From Clostridia bacterium (GTDB taxonomy: Bacteria > Bacillota > Clostridia > Acetivibrionales > DSM-27016): 64,000 nt of DNA. This document shows, one piece after another, positions 53,893 through 63,716 of the stretch. The stretch covers positions 1 through 64,000 of the forward strand of contig JAOAIJ010000022.1 of the NCBI GenBank assembly GCA_026414765.1, read 5' to 3'. The translations under genes were made by a program, and so were the position numbers. The notes under the pieces were generated by a model. The model was not told where the DNA came from, made no database searches, and saw only the letters and a list, made by a program, of their open reading frames with translations. Within the stretch, counting starts at the first letter, position 1. Every line of letters begins with the position of its first letter.

Positions 53893-56149
53893 TCAGCACT
53901 CTCCCATTCTCTTCCTGCTGAGTTCTGTCCTTTTCGCCTTCGCTATCTTCAGATGCTTCAGACTTTGCAGGTTCATTTGCCACAGTCCTAAGCTTTACTT
54001 CCGGGTATTCCTCTCTTTCATGGAAAAAACCGCTTAATACCTTCATAAAGCTCTTTGCTACATCATCAAGATCCTTTAAGGTCAAACTGCATAAATCCAA
54101 CTGCCCGTCATCCAGCTTGTCCTTTATTATTTTCCTTACTAATCCTTCGATTTTTCCTTCTGTCTTATCAATCATAGACCTTACTGCAGCTTCTACCGAA
54201 TCGGCAAGCATCACAACCGCAGCTTCCTTTGAAGCAGGTTTTGGTCCTTCATATCTGAAATTTTCCTGCTTTACTTCCTCTCCCTTTTCATTTTTTTTAG
54301 CTTTATGAAAGAAATAAGCAACCAAGGTCGTCCCATGATGCTGACTGATTATCTCTCTAACCGCCAAAGGTATTTTGTATTTCTTTGCCAAATCTACCCC
54401 ATCATGAGTATGTGAAGTTATTACAAGCGTGCTTAAATTTGCTGTCATCCGGTCATGTGGATTTTCAGACAGCTGATTTTCCTTAAAAAAGCCTGGCCTT
54501 TTAAGCTTCCCTATATCGTGAAAATACGCACCAACTCTTGCCAAAAGGGCATTTCCGCCAATCGCCTCAGTCGCTACTTCAGCCAGGTTTCCTACCATCA
54601 AGCTGTGATGATAAGTACCGGGTGCTTCCATCAACAACCTCTTTACCAATGGCTGATTTGGGTTTGCCAGCTCCAGTAACTTCAGCGGTGTTATTACATT
54701 AAACACACTTTCCCAGAAAGGCAGAGTTCCTAATGCCAGCACAATGGTCAATACACCGTTTATTGATACAATCGCTATATCGGTTAATACAGTAGAGTAG
54801 CTATATTTATTTATTATCCCTATAGCTGTGATTATTAGTACATTAAATAAAGCTATAAATATTCCAGACATGAACAACCTGTTTCTTTGATTTGCCTTAG
54901 CGATAATAAAAGCCGCTAATGTCCCACTAATCAGTGCCATGTACAGAAAATCCAACTGACCTTTTGTCATAAGCGCAATAGCTACAGTCAAAATGACATT
55001 AACGATTATGGCAAGCTTCAAATCCAGTAAAATAGATATCAGAATTACAGCAATAAGGCTTGGTATAGCCAGAGCAGAATGTTCATATACACCGTTAGTA
55101 AAACTATAAACACCTCTGGCAATAGCCAGAGTAAGGATAATTATGACAAACAGCAGTATAAGTTCGCTTCTATTATACAATATTTTTTTGCAGAAATGGT
55201 TCATATATAAAACCAGTAAAAATGCTAATAGCAAGAGTATTATTAGTACACCTGCAGCAAGAGCGAAATCAAAATTACTTTCTTCAAGAAGGTTTAGCTC
55301 TTTTAGAATATCATACTTTTCAGTAGTAATAACCTCATTTACACTGATTAATCTTTCATTCTTCTTTATAATAACTTTTTTGTTTTCTAATACATCATTG
55401 TATGCATCTTGTTTTTGAGCTTTTGTCAATTCATAATCAATAGTTTTGTTTGGTTCTAGTATTTCCTTTAGAAGTATTTCCCCTATGTTTTTCAGATTTT
55501 GACTTAGCTCTATACTTTCAAGCTCGTTTTGTGCTTCAAGGATTTTCTCTGCAAGATTATCGTTGGTAATATCTTGTGTAACAATATCGGTTACAACGGC
55601 TTCAACAGCCTCCTTGAATTTATTAATATCGCTTTTGTTTACACGGATCAGATTACTTACCTGTTCAAAAGAAAGCTTCAAGCCAAATTCTTTGACTTTT
55701 TTGTTCAAATCTGCTGCCGCTACATTTCTTTCTCTTTCAAGGAATTCTTCGTAGTTTCTTGTCCTCCTTGTAATTCCCTGATCTTGCAAGCTCTCTTCTA
55801 CGCTGCCCCGAGCATTTTCAACAATTTTTATAAATTCTCCGGCACGGTTTCTTATTTCTATTGAAGCTCCCTTTATTTCTCTCATAACGGAAGGAACTGC
55901 CTCTGAAGCCAATTCAGCGTTTTTTACGGTTTTTATCCTGTCTTCTATATCACGGCCGGCAGTAATATTATATTTAGAAATTTCGCCTACTTTTAAATTG
56001 TATCTTTCCGGGGTAGCTCCACTTTGTATTATAAAAAAAGCAATGACAATAGTAATTACTCCTGCTATTACCCTTTGAAAACTTTTATTTTTAAAATATG
56101 ATTTAGTCAATGCTGCGACCGAATTCTTTTTATCTTTAGAAGTAAACAT
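53855..56149 (-). CDS. pgpH: 7TM-HD domain cyclic-di-AMP phosphodiesterase PgpH-like
   Basis: A 764-residue membrane protein: an N-terminal helix (about 24-44), a large external 7TMR-HDED domain (about 50-300), seven membrane helices (about 305-500) and a cytosolic HD domain with HHSLMVGNLAE, FHDIGKLKRPGFF, TSHTHDG and SQHHGTTLVAYF. PgpH hydrolyses cyclic di-AMP. The tail of about 40 residues is acidic and low complexity. It lies between phoH and ybeY, as in Bacillus (yqfF). Confidence 0.95.
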   Translation of the reverse strand: MFTSKDKKNSVAALTKSYFKNKSFQRVIAGVITIVIAFFIIQSGATPERYNLKVGEISKYNITAGRDIEDRIKTVKNAELASEAVPSVMREIKGASIEIRNRAGEFIKIVENARGSVEESLQDQGITRRTRNYEEFLERERNVAAADLNKKVKEFGLKLSFEQVSNLIRVNKSDINKFKEAVEAVVTDIVTQDITNDNLAEKILEAQNELESIELSQNLKNIGEILLKEILEPNKTIDYELTKAQKQDAYNDVLENKKVIIKKNERLISVNEVITTEKYDILKELNLLEESNFDFALAAGVLIILLLLAFLLVLYMNHFCKKILYNRSELILLFVIIILTLAIARGVYSFTNGVYEHSALAIPSLIAVILISILLDLKLAIIVNVILTVAIALMTKGQLDFLYMALISGTLAAFIIAKANQRNRLFMSGIFIALFNVLIITAIGIINKYSYSTVLTDIAIVSINGVLTIVLALGTLPFWESVFNVITPLKLLELANPNQPLVKRLLMEAPGTYHHSLMVGNLAEVATEAIGGNALLARVGAYFHDIGKLKRPGFFKENQLSENPHDRMTANLSTLVITSHTHDGVDLAKKYKIPLAVREIISQHHGTTLVAYFFHKAKKNEKGEEVKQENFRYEGPKPASKEAAVVMLADSVEAAVRSMIDKTEGKIEGLVRKIIKDKLDDGQLDLCSLTLKDLDDVAKSFMKVLSGFFHEREEYPEVKLRTVANEPAKSEASEDSEGEKDRTQQEENGRVLNGNNNREPAGKA

Positions 56150-56170
56150 CAGCTGCCCCCCTAAATTTCT

Positions 56171-57163
56171 CTACTTGTTCAATTTTTGCTTATCAAATGC
56201 CTCATAAGCTTTTATTATCTGTTGAACCAGTTCATGCCTCACAACATCTTTTTCTGTTAAGTGTATAAATTCTATACCATTAATGTTTTTCAATATCTTA
56301 CTAACTTCTTTTAAACCTGATTTTTTTTCTCCGGGCAGGTCTATCTGTGTTACATCTCCTGTAACAACCACTTTTGAACCAAAGCCTATACGCGTCAGAA
56401 ACATCTTCATCTGCTCAGGAGTGGTGTTCTGCGCTTCATCAAGTATTATAAATGAATCATCCAGTGTTCTTCCACTCATGTATGCAAGAGGTGCAACTTC
56501 TATCATACCACGTTCCAGATATTTCTGATAGGTCTCTGCTCCCATTATTTCGTAAAGGGCGTCATATAACGGTTTCAGATAAGGGTCAACTTTATTCTGA
56601 AGATCTCCCGGTAAAAACCCCAATTTTTCCCCTGCTTCTACAGCAGGACGTGTTAAGATTATTCTGTTGATCTCTTTGTTTCTAAAAGCTGTTACCGCCA
56701 TAGCGACTGCAAGAAAAGTCTTTCCTGTTCCTGCAGGACCTATTCCGAATACAATGTCATTTCCTTTTATTGCATCTACATAAAGTTTTTGTCCATGTGT
56801 TTTGTATTTTATCTGTCTGCCTCTTGCAGTGAGGCAAATGTAATCGGTTAAGTAACCATCCGCTTTTTCAAGTTGGTCTTCACCTGCAAGCTGAACCAGG
56901 TAACTAACATTTTGTTTGGTAATTATGTCTCCCCTGGAAGCTATTTCTATAAGCCGTTGTATTATCATCTTTGCTTTTTCCGCGCCATCGCTTATACCGC
57001 TTATTCTAATCGAATCATCTCTTGAAATCACTTTTACATCGAAAGCATTTTCAATAATGTGAATATTTTCATCAAAATTTCCAAAAAGGTTCATTGCATG
57101 TTCTATACGGTCGAAAGCAACCGTTTTTTCCACATGGTTATCTTTATTTGAATTGTTAATCAA
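56171..57163 (-). CDS. phoH: PhoH-family ATPase
   Basis: The 330 residues have an N-terminal KH-like part (about 1-110) and a PhoH ATPase core with Walker A GPAGTGKTFLAVAMA (about 139-153), RPAVEAGEKLGFLPGD, YMSGRTLDDSFIILDEAQNTTPEQMKMFLTR-type Walker B region and VTGDVTQIDLP. PhoH proteins are linked to RNA metabolism. The start abuts the yqfD stop, implying coupling. Symbol by family; phosphate control is not implied. Confidence 0.95.
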   Translation of the reverse strand: MINNSNKDNHVEKTVAFDRIEHAMNLFGNFDENIHIIENAFDVKVISRDDSIRISGISDGAEKAKMIIQRLIEIASRGDIITKQNVSYLVQLAGEDQLEKADGYLTDYICLTARGRQIKYKTHGQKLYVDAIKGNDIVFGIGPAGTGKTFLAVAMAVTAFRNKEINRIILTRPAVEAGEKLGFLPGDLQNKVDPYLKPLYDALYEIMGAETYQKYLERGMIEVAPLAYMSGRTLDDSFIILDEAQNTTPEQMKMFLTRIGFGSKVVVTGDVTQIDLPGEKKSGLKEVSKILKNINGIEFIHLTEKDVVRHELVQQIIKAYEAFDKQKLNK

Positions 57164-58360
57164 TTAGTTTCCCCCTATCTTTTCTTTTATCCCTATGTTT
57201 TCCAGACATTCAACTACAACACTGGCTATCAGACCGCCATCATCCTTTTCAATAAAATCAAGCTCACGCTTAACTACCTTTGCCTCTTCGGAAATCTGAT
57301 CGGCAGCTTCTTTATAGGCTTTGTCTGCTGCTATTCTTTTTGCTTCTTCCAAGTCTATTTCTCTCTCAACTAGCTGATTTTCATAGTACCTGTCGACTAC
57401 CACACCAAATGGTAAAATCAAATCTTCTCCAATAGAAAGCTTTTTCTTAATTTCTATTCTATCATAGTTTTCATAAAGTTTTGATTTATGGAACAACTTA
57501 ATTGGTTTTGAAAATAAAACCAGTGTATAGTTATCCTTTTTTTTACCGGTTCTGACTTTCTCCTGAATCTTCATATTTACCGGCACTCTGCTTTCATACC
57601 AGGTCCTCGCGAGAACCTCACCTGTTGAGTGCACATATTTGGGCGCAACTTCTTTATTTTCACTGATAAGAGTACCTGAGATAAGCACTTGTCCTTTAGT
57701 GACAGTGTCCCCGACCTTTATTGACTTCTGTCCAATTTTTGCGGTTATTGATTTTACTACACCGTCTCTGTATGCTATAATATCACAAGGTTCGTCCTTT
57801 GGTATCAGCTGAGGCGGCTTTACACGCTCAACCACCGTAACTTTTATTTTAGTCCCCTTTAATGCAACTCCAATCCAGGACAACTCCTTTATTTCCAGCA
57901 TCATGTTGTCAGCTATCTTATTAGTGTCCACTCTGAATTTGAATGATCCCGGCCTGGCTCCATACAAAGCAAGCTTATCAATCAGTATCTGTGAATCCAC
58001 CTTATTATTGCCATATATTTCCACAGCCCAAATAAATGATGTCAGCACATAAAACAAAAAAGCAAATGCAAACGCTCCCAAAATAAAGGTTTTTCTACTT
58101 CTATACCGATTCAGTAAAAATGGCATACCACGTTTTTTTAGTATTTTTGCTCTGCATCTGGTTTTTTTGATTACAGGCCTTAACATTTTAAAACCCTTAA
58201 TACTTACTTTAAGGGTCATGCTGCTATCTTTATGCCTGTTAATATCCCATAGGAATATTTGCCGGTGTATGCAAATATTGATAAATTTCTCTAAAAAATA
58301 GCCTTCGACTAATATAATAACATATCCCCGTAGATAATTCCACAGCCTGAGAAGTAACAT
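57164..58360 (-). CDS. yqfD: Sporulation protein YqfD
   Basis: A 398-residue protein made in the mother cell during sporulation in Bacillus, needed for spore development together with YqfC. It has an amphipathic N-terminal region, a single membrane helix at about 94-114 (TFILGAFAFAFLFYVLTSFIW) and a large extracytoplasmic domain with repeated beta segments and KVGDTVTKGQVLISG. Only the order yqfC-yqfD-phoH and the general pattern are used here. The start follows no strong site; an ATG further in cannot be excluded. Confidence 0.92.
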   Translation of the reverse strand: MLLLRLWNYLRGYVIILVEGYFLEKFINICIHRQIFLWDINRHKDSSMTLKVSIKGFKMLRPVIKKTRCRAKILKKRGMPFLLNRYRSRKTFILGAFAFAFLFYVLTSFIWAVEIYGNNKVDSQILIDKLALYGARPGSFKFRVDTNKIADNMMLEIKELSWIGVALKGTKIKVTVVERVKPPQLIPKDEPCDIIAYRDGVVKSITAKIGQKSIKVGDTVTKGQVLISGTLISENKEVAPKYVHSTGEVLARTWYESRVPVNMKIQEKVRTGKKKDNYTLVLFSKPIKLFHKSKLYENYDRIEIKKKLSIGEDLILPFGVVVDRYYENQLVEREIDLEEAKRIAADKAYKEAADQISEEAKVVKRELDFIEKDDGGLIASVVVECLENIGIKEKIGGN

Positions 58361-58376
58361 CCTGACTCACACACCC

Positions 58377-58688
58377 CTATTCTAAAAATTCCAAAGTGAT
58401 TACTTTCCCGTCAATCATAATGTCTTCTGAAGTGATTTCCTTAATTATCAGGTTATTACCCTGAATTTTTATTATTCCCATACCGGTATTTACTCTAATT
58501 CTGTTTGTGTCATATTCTATTATCCCTTTATAGTTTTCAATAATCATATTGCTGTTTCCGAGCATAACCAGCTTAGGAATATCTAGCACAACCTCTTTAG
58601 GGAGTTCTAAAACCTCCGTCATTTTTTCTTTTAAGTTCAACTTTTGTTCTTCTTCCTTGTTTTTTTTCCTTCGACTGTCTTTTCTCAT
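58377..58688 (-). CDS. yqfC: Sporulation protein YqfC
   Basis: A 103-residue protein with a basic N-terminus (MRKDSRRKKNKEEEQK) and the YqfC/YabP core: VVLDIPKLVMLGNSNMIIENYKGI, INTGMGIIKIQGNNLIIKEI-like beta strands and a C-terminal strand ending in EFLE. The start at 58688 lies 10-12 bases after GGGGGG; a GTG five codons earlier overlaps that site. It is the first gene of the yqf block. Confidence 0.92.
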   Translation of the reverse strand: MRKDSRRKKNKEEEQKLNLKEKMTEVLELPKEVVLDIPKLVMLGNSNMIIENYKGIIEYDTNRIRVNTGMGIIKIQGNNLIIKEITSEDIMIDGKVITLEFLE

Positions 58689-58757
58689 GGACAACAATAT
58701 CACCCCCCAACTTTATGCAGATAGCCATATACAATACTGAATATTCCGGTACGCGCG

Positions 58758-59717
58758 CTAGTCTTTTTTTTCTTCCTGCGGTTTGCTGCTATCGGTCTTT
58801 AATAAATCCAACGGATTTCCAATGCTATACCCAGCTTCCTTCGCACCTTTTATTATTCTGTCCAAAGCATCTGCATTATCTTTCGAAACTGCATGCAACA
58901 AAAGCACGGCACCGTTATGCAGATTTCTCATTACTATGTTGTAAGCATAATCAGCACCTCTTACCTTATCCCTGTACCAATCATCATATGCAAAACTCCA
59001 GAACATATTACAGTAACCAAGCTTTTGTGCAACAGCCAGTGTTCTCTCACTATATTCTCCTTTTGGAGGCCTGAGAAATTTCATGCTTTTCCCGAATTTT
59101 TCATTGAAAGCCCTGTCCAGGCCTACAAGTTCTTCTTCTATCTCCTTATCGCCTATCTCAGGAAGACTGGGATGGTGAATTGTATGATTTCCAACTTCAT
59201 GCCCTTCTTCTACCATTCTTCTGACCAGATCCTGGTGCTCCTTCAAATACGGACCTGTAATAAAGAAAACTGCTTTTGCATTATTTTCTCTAAGTGTGTC
59301 TAATATTTTCCCTGTATATCCGTTTTCATAGCCTTCATCAAAGGTAATATATATATTTTTTTTCTTGATATCCCCAAGAAATACTCCCCCATACCTGGAC
59401 AGCAGCTGAGGTGCTCCAGGGTCCGCATCAGGAGTCATGTTTTCCGGTTTACGTGCAATTCCCCACCTTAATACCTTATTGCTGTACTGTCCGTCTTGTG
59501 AAATCTGAATTGTTTCGATGGTATTCTCCTGGTATTGGTAGTCATTGCCTTCTGAAAGCCTGCCGCTTATTTCATTACTAAAATCCAGATCATCCTCATT
59601 TGCAGAATACACCCCTCCTAAGTCCGATAAACCGGTATTTATTTTATAGTGCCCGCATCCTGGTAATACTGCCAGGAAAAGAAATAGAGAAAATATAATG
59701 ATACATGCTCTTTTCAT
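58758..59717 (-). CDS. Lipoprotein polysaccharide deacetylase, PdaA-like
   Basis: A 319-residue NodB-fold enzyme with a lipoprotein signal (LFLFLAVLPGC, lipidated Cys near 21). The catalytic motif is TFDEGYENGYT, with Glu replacing the second Asp of ordinary NodB proteins, a PdaA hallmark; the histidines of GNHTIHHPSLPEI bind the metal, and RPPKGEYSERTL follows. PdaA deacetylates muramic acid for spore cortex lactam formation. The start follows GGAGG. It lies beside the sporulation genes yqfC and yqfD but has its own unit. Confidence 0.9.
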   Translation of the reverse strand: MKRACIIIFSLFLFLAVLPGCGHYKINTGLSDLGGVYSANEDDLDFSNEISGRLSEGNDYQYQENTIETIQISQDGQYSNKVLRWGIARKPENMTPDADPGAPQLLSRYGGVFLGDIKKKNIYITFDEGYENGYTGKILDTLRENNAKAVFFITGPYLKEHQDLVRRMVEEGHEVGNHTIHHPSLPEIGDKEIEEELVGLDRAFNEKFGKSMKFLRPPKGEYSERTLAVAQKLGYCNMFWSFAYDDWYRDKVRGADYAYNIVMRNLHNGAVLLLHAVSKDNADALDRIIKGAKEAGYSIGNPLDLLKTDSSKPQEEKKD

Positions 59718-59746
59718 TAATAAAACAACCTCCGTATAACAAAATA

Positions 59747-59799
59747 AAGCCCTGAATAGTGTACTTTAATTTATTCATTAGTACACTGATTCAAGGCTT
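59747..59799 (-). terminator. Terminator of the DUF881 operon
   Basis: In minus-strand RNA AAGCCUUGAAUCAGUGUACU pairs with AGUACACUAUUCAGGGCUU (one bulge, one wobble), then UUAUUUUG. The hairpin loop is about 14 bases. Confidence 0.72.
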
Positions 59800-59927
59800 A
59801 ATACAGACAGCAGCAGGATATATGCTCAGAAATTCATATGGCAATTTACTAGTATTCTCCGGCTGTGTTTCTTATATCTATATATATTTAAATAGGCTAC
59901 AAAAAATAACAATGTATTGAAAGTGTA

Positions 59928-60635
59928 TTATTTATCTTTAACCGGCGTGAGCAGGTTATTTTTGATAACAGTTCCGTCATCCCTGACTCCGGGTATTACA
60001 ACTTCCTCAGATTTTTCTATTTTTACCTTTAACTCATATTCTTCCAGTTTTTCTATTACGCCATCCATTATCCTCAAAGCACGTTCCAGTTTGTCCGGAT
60101 CCGCTATTGCCTTTATTTCAAAGGGAGGAAGCATTTGACGCTGGTTGACCATGATATACTTTCCTGCTGCTCTTACTTCGCTCATTGCAACCAGTCTTTC
60201 ATTGTTAATTGATATTGCTTGAGCGTCTGAGGCTCTCAACTCATTTATTACACTTAAGATATCATCGTCAAGAACTTCTGCTTCATCCGTGCTGTCTATA
60301 GTAATAACAATACCCTTACCCTTTACTTTTACAAGACCTGCAACCATTCTTACTCTTTCAAGCTCATTATATAGTTTTTTGGTTTCCTCACTGATATTAC
60401 CTCTGGTACGCTCAAACTCTATGTTCTCCAGAATAAGCTCCTCATTCCTCTTTTTGAGGTCTTCAACCTTCTTCTTCTCTGCAATCAGTTCATCTGTTAT
60501 GTCTTCGAGCCGCTTGTTGTTGCTGCTTGCCATCTTCTCATTATAATTGATACTCCTGTACTGCCAGGAAATAACTACTCCTAATATTATGCATACCAAT
60601 GTCAACGCAATATTCCTGTACAATCTGACGCTCAT
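59928..60635 (-). CDS. DUF881 membrane-anchored coiled-coil protein, copy 2
   Basis: A 235-residue protein with an N-terminal helix (NIALTLVCIILGVVISW), a coiled coil (about 30-90) and the DUF881 domain: AGLVKVKGKGIVITIDS, DDILSVINELRASDAQAISINNERLVAMSEVRAAG and PFEIKAIADPDKLERAL. DUF881 proteins occur near cell-division genes in Firmicutes and Actinobacteria; no function is proven. It overlaps copy 1 by four bases. Confidence 0.9.
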   Translation of the reverse strand: MSVRLYRNIALTLVCIILGVVISWQYRSINYNEKMASSNNKRLEDITDELIAEKKKVEDLKKRNEELILENIEFERTRGNISEETKKLYNELERVRMVAGLVKVKGKGIVITIDSTDEAEVLDDDILSVINELRASDAQAISINNERLVAMSEVRAAGKYIMVNQRQMLPPFEIKAIADPDKLERALRIMDGVIEKLEEYELKVKIEKSEEVVIPGVRDDGTVIKNNLLTPVKDK

Positions 60636-61381
60636 TTTTTCACTACCTCCAGGCCTGTTAATAAATCATCTATTTTATAATTGTATTTTTCAATTATTAT
60701 TTCCTCTGATTTAGCAATCTCAACCTTTATCTCGAAGTTCTTCAGTTCATTAACTATTCTGCTTTTTTCAAGTACTTCCGTCAATAACGCAGGATTTCCT
60801 ATCGCCTTTATTTCAAAAGGAACCGGGTATCTGTTTTTATTTATCTTTATTGTTGGTCCGGCACATACCAACTCACTATTAGCAATAAGTCTTTCGCCAC
60901 TCACTGAAATTGCTTGTGCCCCTGCTTTTTTCAATTCATTGCAAACTCCTACTACATCAGAATCATGTATTATAAAGTATTCAGGATGCGTAGTATCCCT
61001 GGCTGGTGCATCATTGAGAGTAATAATTACGCCACTCCCTTTCACATCCGTAAGGCCTGCTACTATCTTGAACCGTTCAAGCTCTGTTCCCAGCCAGTTC
61101 AAATAATTATTACTTTTATTATCTTCCGAAAATTCCTTCAGATATTTCTCTTTCTTCTTTTCATTGACAGCAATCTGATTTTTTAGTTCTTCAACTTTTT
61201 GTTTTTCCTTCTCGAGCTGCAGCATATAATTATCTATACGCATAGCTGTTGTAGTCTTTTCTTTTTTCATCATCAAGACACTTCTGCTCTGCATAGTTAT
61301 AAGCACACCCAATAACAAGAATGCAAGAAAAAAAATGAGCTTCTTATCAAGTCCCGGAAGTATTTTATTTTTATGATGCAT
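60632..61381 (-). CDS. DUF881 membrane-anchored coiled-coil protein, copy 1
   Basis: A 249-residue paralogue of the next gene: N-terminal helix (LIFFLAFLLLGVLITMQ), coiled coil (about 45-85), then AGLTDVKGSGVIITLND, HDSDVVGVCNELKKAGAQAISVSGERLIANSELVCAG and PFEIKAIGNPALLTEVL. The two paralogues are probably one translationally coupled pair, perhaps a complex at the membrane. The 205 bases upstream separate it from a divergent gene. Confidence 0.9.
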   Translation of the reverse strand: MHHKNKILPGLDKKLIFFLAFLLLGVLITMQSRSVLMMKKEKTTTAMRIDNYMLQLEKEKQKVEELKNQIAVNEKKKEKYLKEFSEDNKSNNYLNWLGTELERFKIVAGLTDVKGSGVIITLNDAPARDTTHPEYFIIHDSDVVGVCNELKKAGAQAISVSGERLIANSELVCAGPTIKINKNRYPVPFEIKAIGNPALLTEVLEKSRIVNELKNFEIKVEIAKSEEIIIEKYNYKIDDLLTGLEVVKK

Positions 61382-61586
61382 ATCAACATCATCCTTTAAT
61401 CAGCTATTTATTCAAGAAACATTATCAACACTTGTTTTTCTAACCTGTACTGTAACCTTATTTATTATTTAATTCTACTATAAATTCTTTTTATTTCAAG
61501 TAAAACCGGAAAATTACCAGTTAATGTATATTTGAAACACATAAATGTATATATTAGTTTAGATATGAAAAAAGGGACTGTTAATA

Positions 61587-62456
61587 ATGAAATTTTTTTT
61601 AGTTAATCTTAGCTCCAAATATAAAGGTATAAAGTATTTCCCATTTATACTAGTATTTTTGTTTGTCCTATGTATAAATATTGTATTCTTTTCCATACTG
61701 AATTTTCAGCATGATTCTTCACTTCGTTTGATACAAAGCTCTTCAGGATCGAGTAAGACTGAGAATGAGAAAGTAAAGGTTGCCATAGTAATTGATGATT
61801 TCGGTCAAAGCAGAAGCGGTATACGGGAAATGATGAGTATTGACAGACATTTGACATTTGCTGTTATGCCATTCCTCACTTATTCACAAACTGATGCAGA
61901 AACTGCTTATAGAAAAGGTTATGAAGTAATTGTCCACCTGCCTATGGAGCCAAATAAAGGTAAAGCCAGCTGGCTAGGTCCAAGACCTATTCTTACTGCC
62001 CTAAATGATGATGAAGTTCAAAAAATCGTAATTGATGCATTTGAAAGCGTCCCTCTTGCCGCAGGTGCAAACATACATATGGGTTCGAAGGCGAGTGAAA
62101 ACGAACGTATAATGTCAGATATACTAGATATAATCAAAATAAAAGGAGTTTATTTTCTCGACAGCAAAACCAGCAGCAAGGATATTGCACGCAAGATAGC
62201 TGAGTCTAAAGGTGTTTTGTTTTTTGAACGTGATGTTTTTCTTGATGGTACTCAGTCAAAAGATTTTATAAAAAAGCGCTTGAAGCAAGCAGGGGAAATT
62301 GCTTTAAAACGTGGATATTCAATTGCTATCGGACATGTAGGAACTGAAGGTGGAAAAGTAACTGCAGATGCAATCCTAGAAACACTTTCTTGGTTTGATG
62401 ATCACAATATTGAGCTTGTTTATGTTTCAGAGCTTTTTAGCAGTTCCGTCAAATAA
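61587..62456 (+). CDS. Divergent polysaccharide deacetylase family protein (PF04748 type)
   Basis: A 289-residue protein with an N-terminal membrane helix (YFPFILVFLFVLCINIVFFSI, about 17-37) and an external domain with the divergent deacetylase patterns KVAIVIDDFGQS, LTFAVMPFL, YEVIVHLPMEPN, NIHMGSKASEN, FLDSKTSS and IAIGHVGTEG. The conserved DD pair and histidines suggest a metal enzyme acting on wall or envelope carbohydrate. It lies divergent from the DUF881 pair. Confidence 0.9.
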   Translation: MKFFLVNLSSKYKGIKYFPFILVFLFVLCINIVFFSILNFQHDSSLRLIQSSSGSSKTENEKVKVAIVIDDFGQSRSGIREMMSIDRHLTFAVMPFLTYSQTDAETAYRKGYEVIVHLPMEPNKGKASWLGPRPILTALNDDEVQKIVIDAFESVPLAAGANIHMGSKASENERIMSDILDIIKIKGVYFLDSKTSSKDIARKIAESKGVLFFERDVFLDGTQSKDFIKKRLKQAGEIALKRGYSIAIGHVGTEGGKVTADAILETLSWFDDHNIELVYVSELFSSSVK

Positions 62457-62571
62457 TATATAAACCATCTTGTTGCATTGGCTGATTATACTACGAGTTT
62501 CATTCTAATAGCATATATTAAGATATTTTATTTTTTTATTGTATGGATATACTATTTCTGAGGTGATTTAC

Positions 62572-63204
62572 TTGTCAAAGGGCAAACTTTTAGAAAATCT
62601 ATTATTTAAAGATATCAGCATTTCTTTGAAGCATGTTTTGGATAATTCAAAGGCTGATAGTGGTGGTGAAAGGGATATAAATTTTTTAAACTATCTTGTT
62701 GAAAACAAGCTGGTTATTATGTCTGAAGCAGTGTTGAAACGCTCTGCTACGGATATCGTAGAGGAATACTATCTTGAAAGATATAAAAAAATGAATTATG
62801 AAAGTGACAGGCACTTTCTATGCAGGACAGTAATACAGGATGAACTGCAAAAGCTTGGTATTAAGACCCTGAGCGATATAGAAGCAGGTAATTTTGACAT
62901 TTTACGCTCAAGCAGCAACTATGATATCGTCCTGGAAGATTTCAGCGCAATAATAGATGTCGGTCTTACTCCGGCAAGAAACTATTTCAGAGGCTTGACT
63001 GATTTAAAGGTAAAACATTACCTTCTGACCTCCTACTTTGATGACTATATGGATGATATCATTTTCAGTGTATTTTCCAGAAGTAATGATAATGATTTCC
63101 TTGAAGCAGTCAGGGATTATCAGGAGGGTTTTAAACTTTATACACCACAGCAGCAGCAAAGAGGTGATGAAAGAATGTACTATAATCATCCTGAAATCCA
63201 GTAA
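62572..63204 (+). CDS. Protein of unknown function
   Basis: A 210-residue soluble protein that I do not recognise. An early helical part (about 1-80) is followed by CRTVIQDELQKLGIKTLSDIEAG, NYDIVLEDFSAIIDVGLTPARNYFRGL and HYLLTSYFDDYMDDIIFSVFSRS. The order Glu...Asp-hydrophobic...Val-Gly-Leu resembles the layout of a PD-(D/E)xK nuclease core, but the lysine is missing, so this is only a hint. The start is TTG at 62572 after GAGGTG. It is followed by another unknown gene 93 bases on. Confidence 0.75.
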   Translation: MSKGKLLENLLFKDISISLKHVLDNSKADSGGERDINFLNYLVENKLVIMSEAVLKRSATDIVEEYYLERYKKMNYESDRHFLCRTVIQDELQKLGIKTLSDIEAGNFDILRSSSNYDIVLEDFSAIIDVGLTPARNYFRGLTDLKVKHYLLTSYFDDYMDDIIFSVFSRSNDNDFLEAVRDYQEGFKLYTPQQQQRGDERMYYNHPEIQ

Positions 63205-63297
63205 AATGTTGTTTTACTTCCCGGATTGTTGGTATAATACCTAATATAAATTCAAATCTGAATGTAGATAAGGGAATTTTGAACAGGAGGGTATTAT

Positions 63298-63630
63298 ATG
63301 TTTTATCATATCAGATTTCAGACAGGAGAAACTTTAGATATTATCAAGGAAATGAAAAAAGGTAATATTCCATGTATGGATGTTGCTGATTCAGATGAAT
63401 TGAACTGGTTTATTTCTCAATTGGAGAAACACGGCATATACAAGGTAGAAGGAATTCCTTATGATAAAAACGCGAGGGATAGGATAAACGAACCGGAATT
63501 TGAATTCAGAATAGCATTTTCAGACAAGCCACTCACATCTGAAAATGCTGCTGAAGAGGGATTAATGTATATTGATTTTTATTTTGAGCCATTTATTGAA
63601 GAAACTTATGATCCTGTAGGCGAGATGTAG
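63298..63630 (+). CDS. Small acidic protein of unknown function
   Basis: A 110-residue acidic soluble protein beginning MFYHIRFQTGETLDIIKEM, with FEFRIAFSDKPLT and a C-terminal MYIDFYFEPFIEE strand. The family is not recognised. The start follows ACAGGAGGG. It may be co-transcribed with the unknown gene upstream and ends at a strong terminator. Confidence 0.75.
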   Translation: MFYHIRFQTGETLDIIKEMKKGNIPCMDVADSDELNWFISQLEKHGIYKVEGIPYDKNARDRINEPEFEFRIAFSDKPLTSENAAEEGLMYIDFYFEPFIEETYDPVGEM

Positions 63631-63642
63631 AGGTTTTATTCA

Positions 63643-63677
63643 ACAAGACGTCAGTACATGCTGACGTCTTGTTTTTT
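63643..63677 (+). terminator. Terminator of the two unknown genes
   Basis: ACAAGACGTCAG pairs perfectly with CTGACGTCTTGT around a 6-base loop, followed by TTTTTT. Confidence 0.92.
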
Positions 63678-63716
63678 AGTGTTACATTATTTGAAAAAAA
63701 TTAGTTAAGTATTTGT

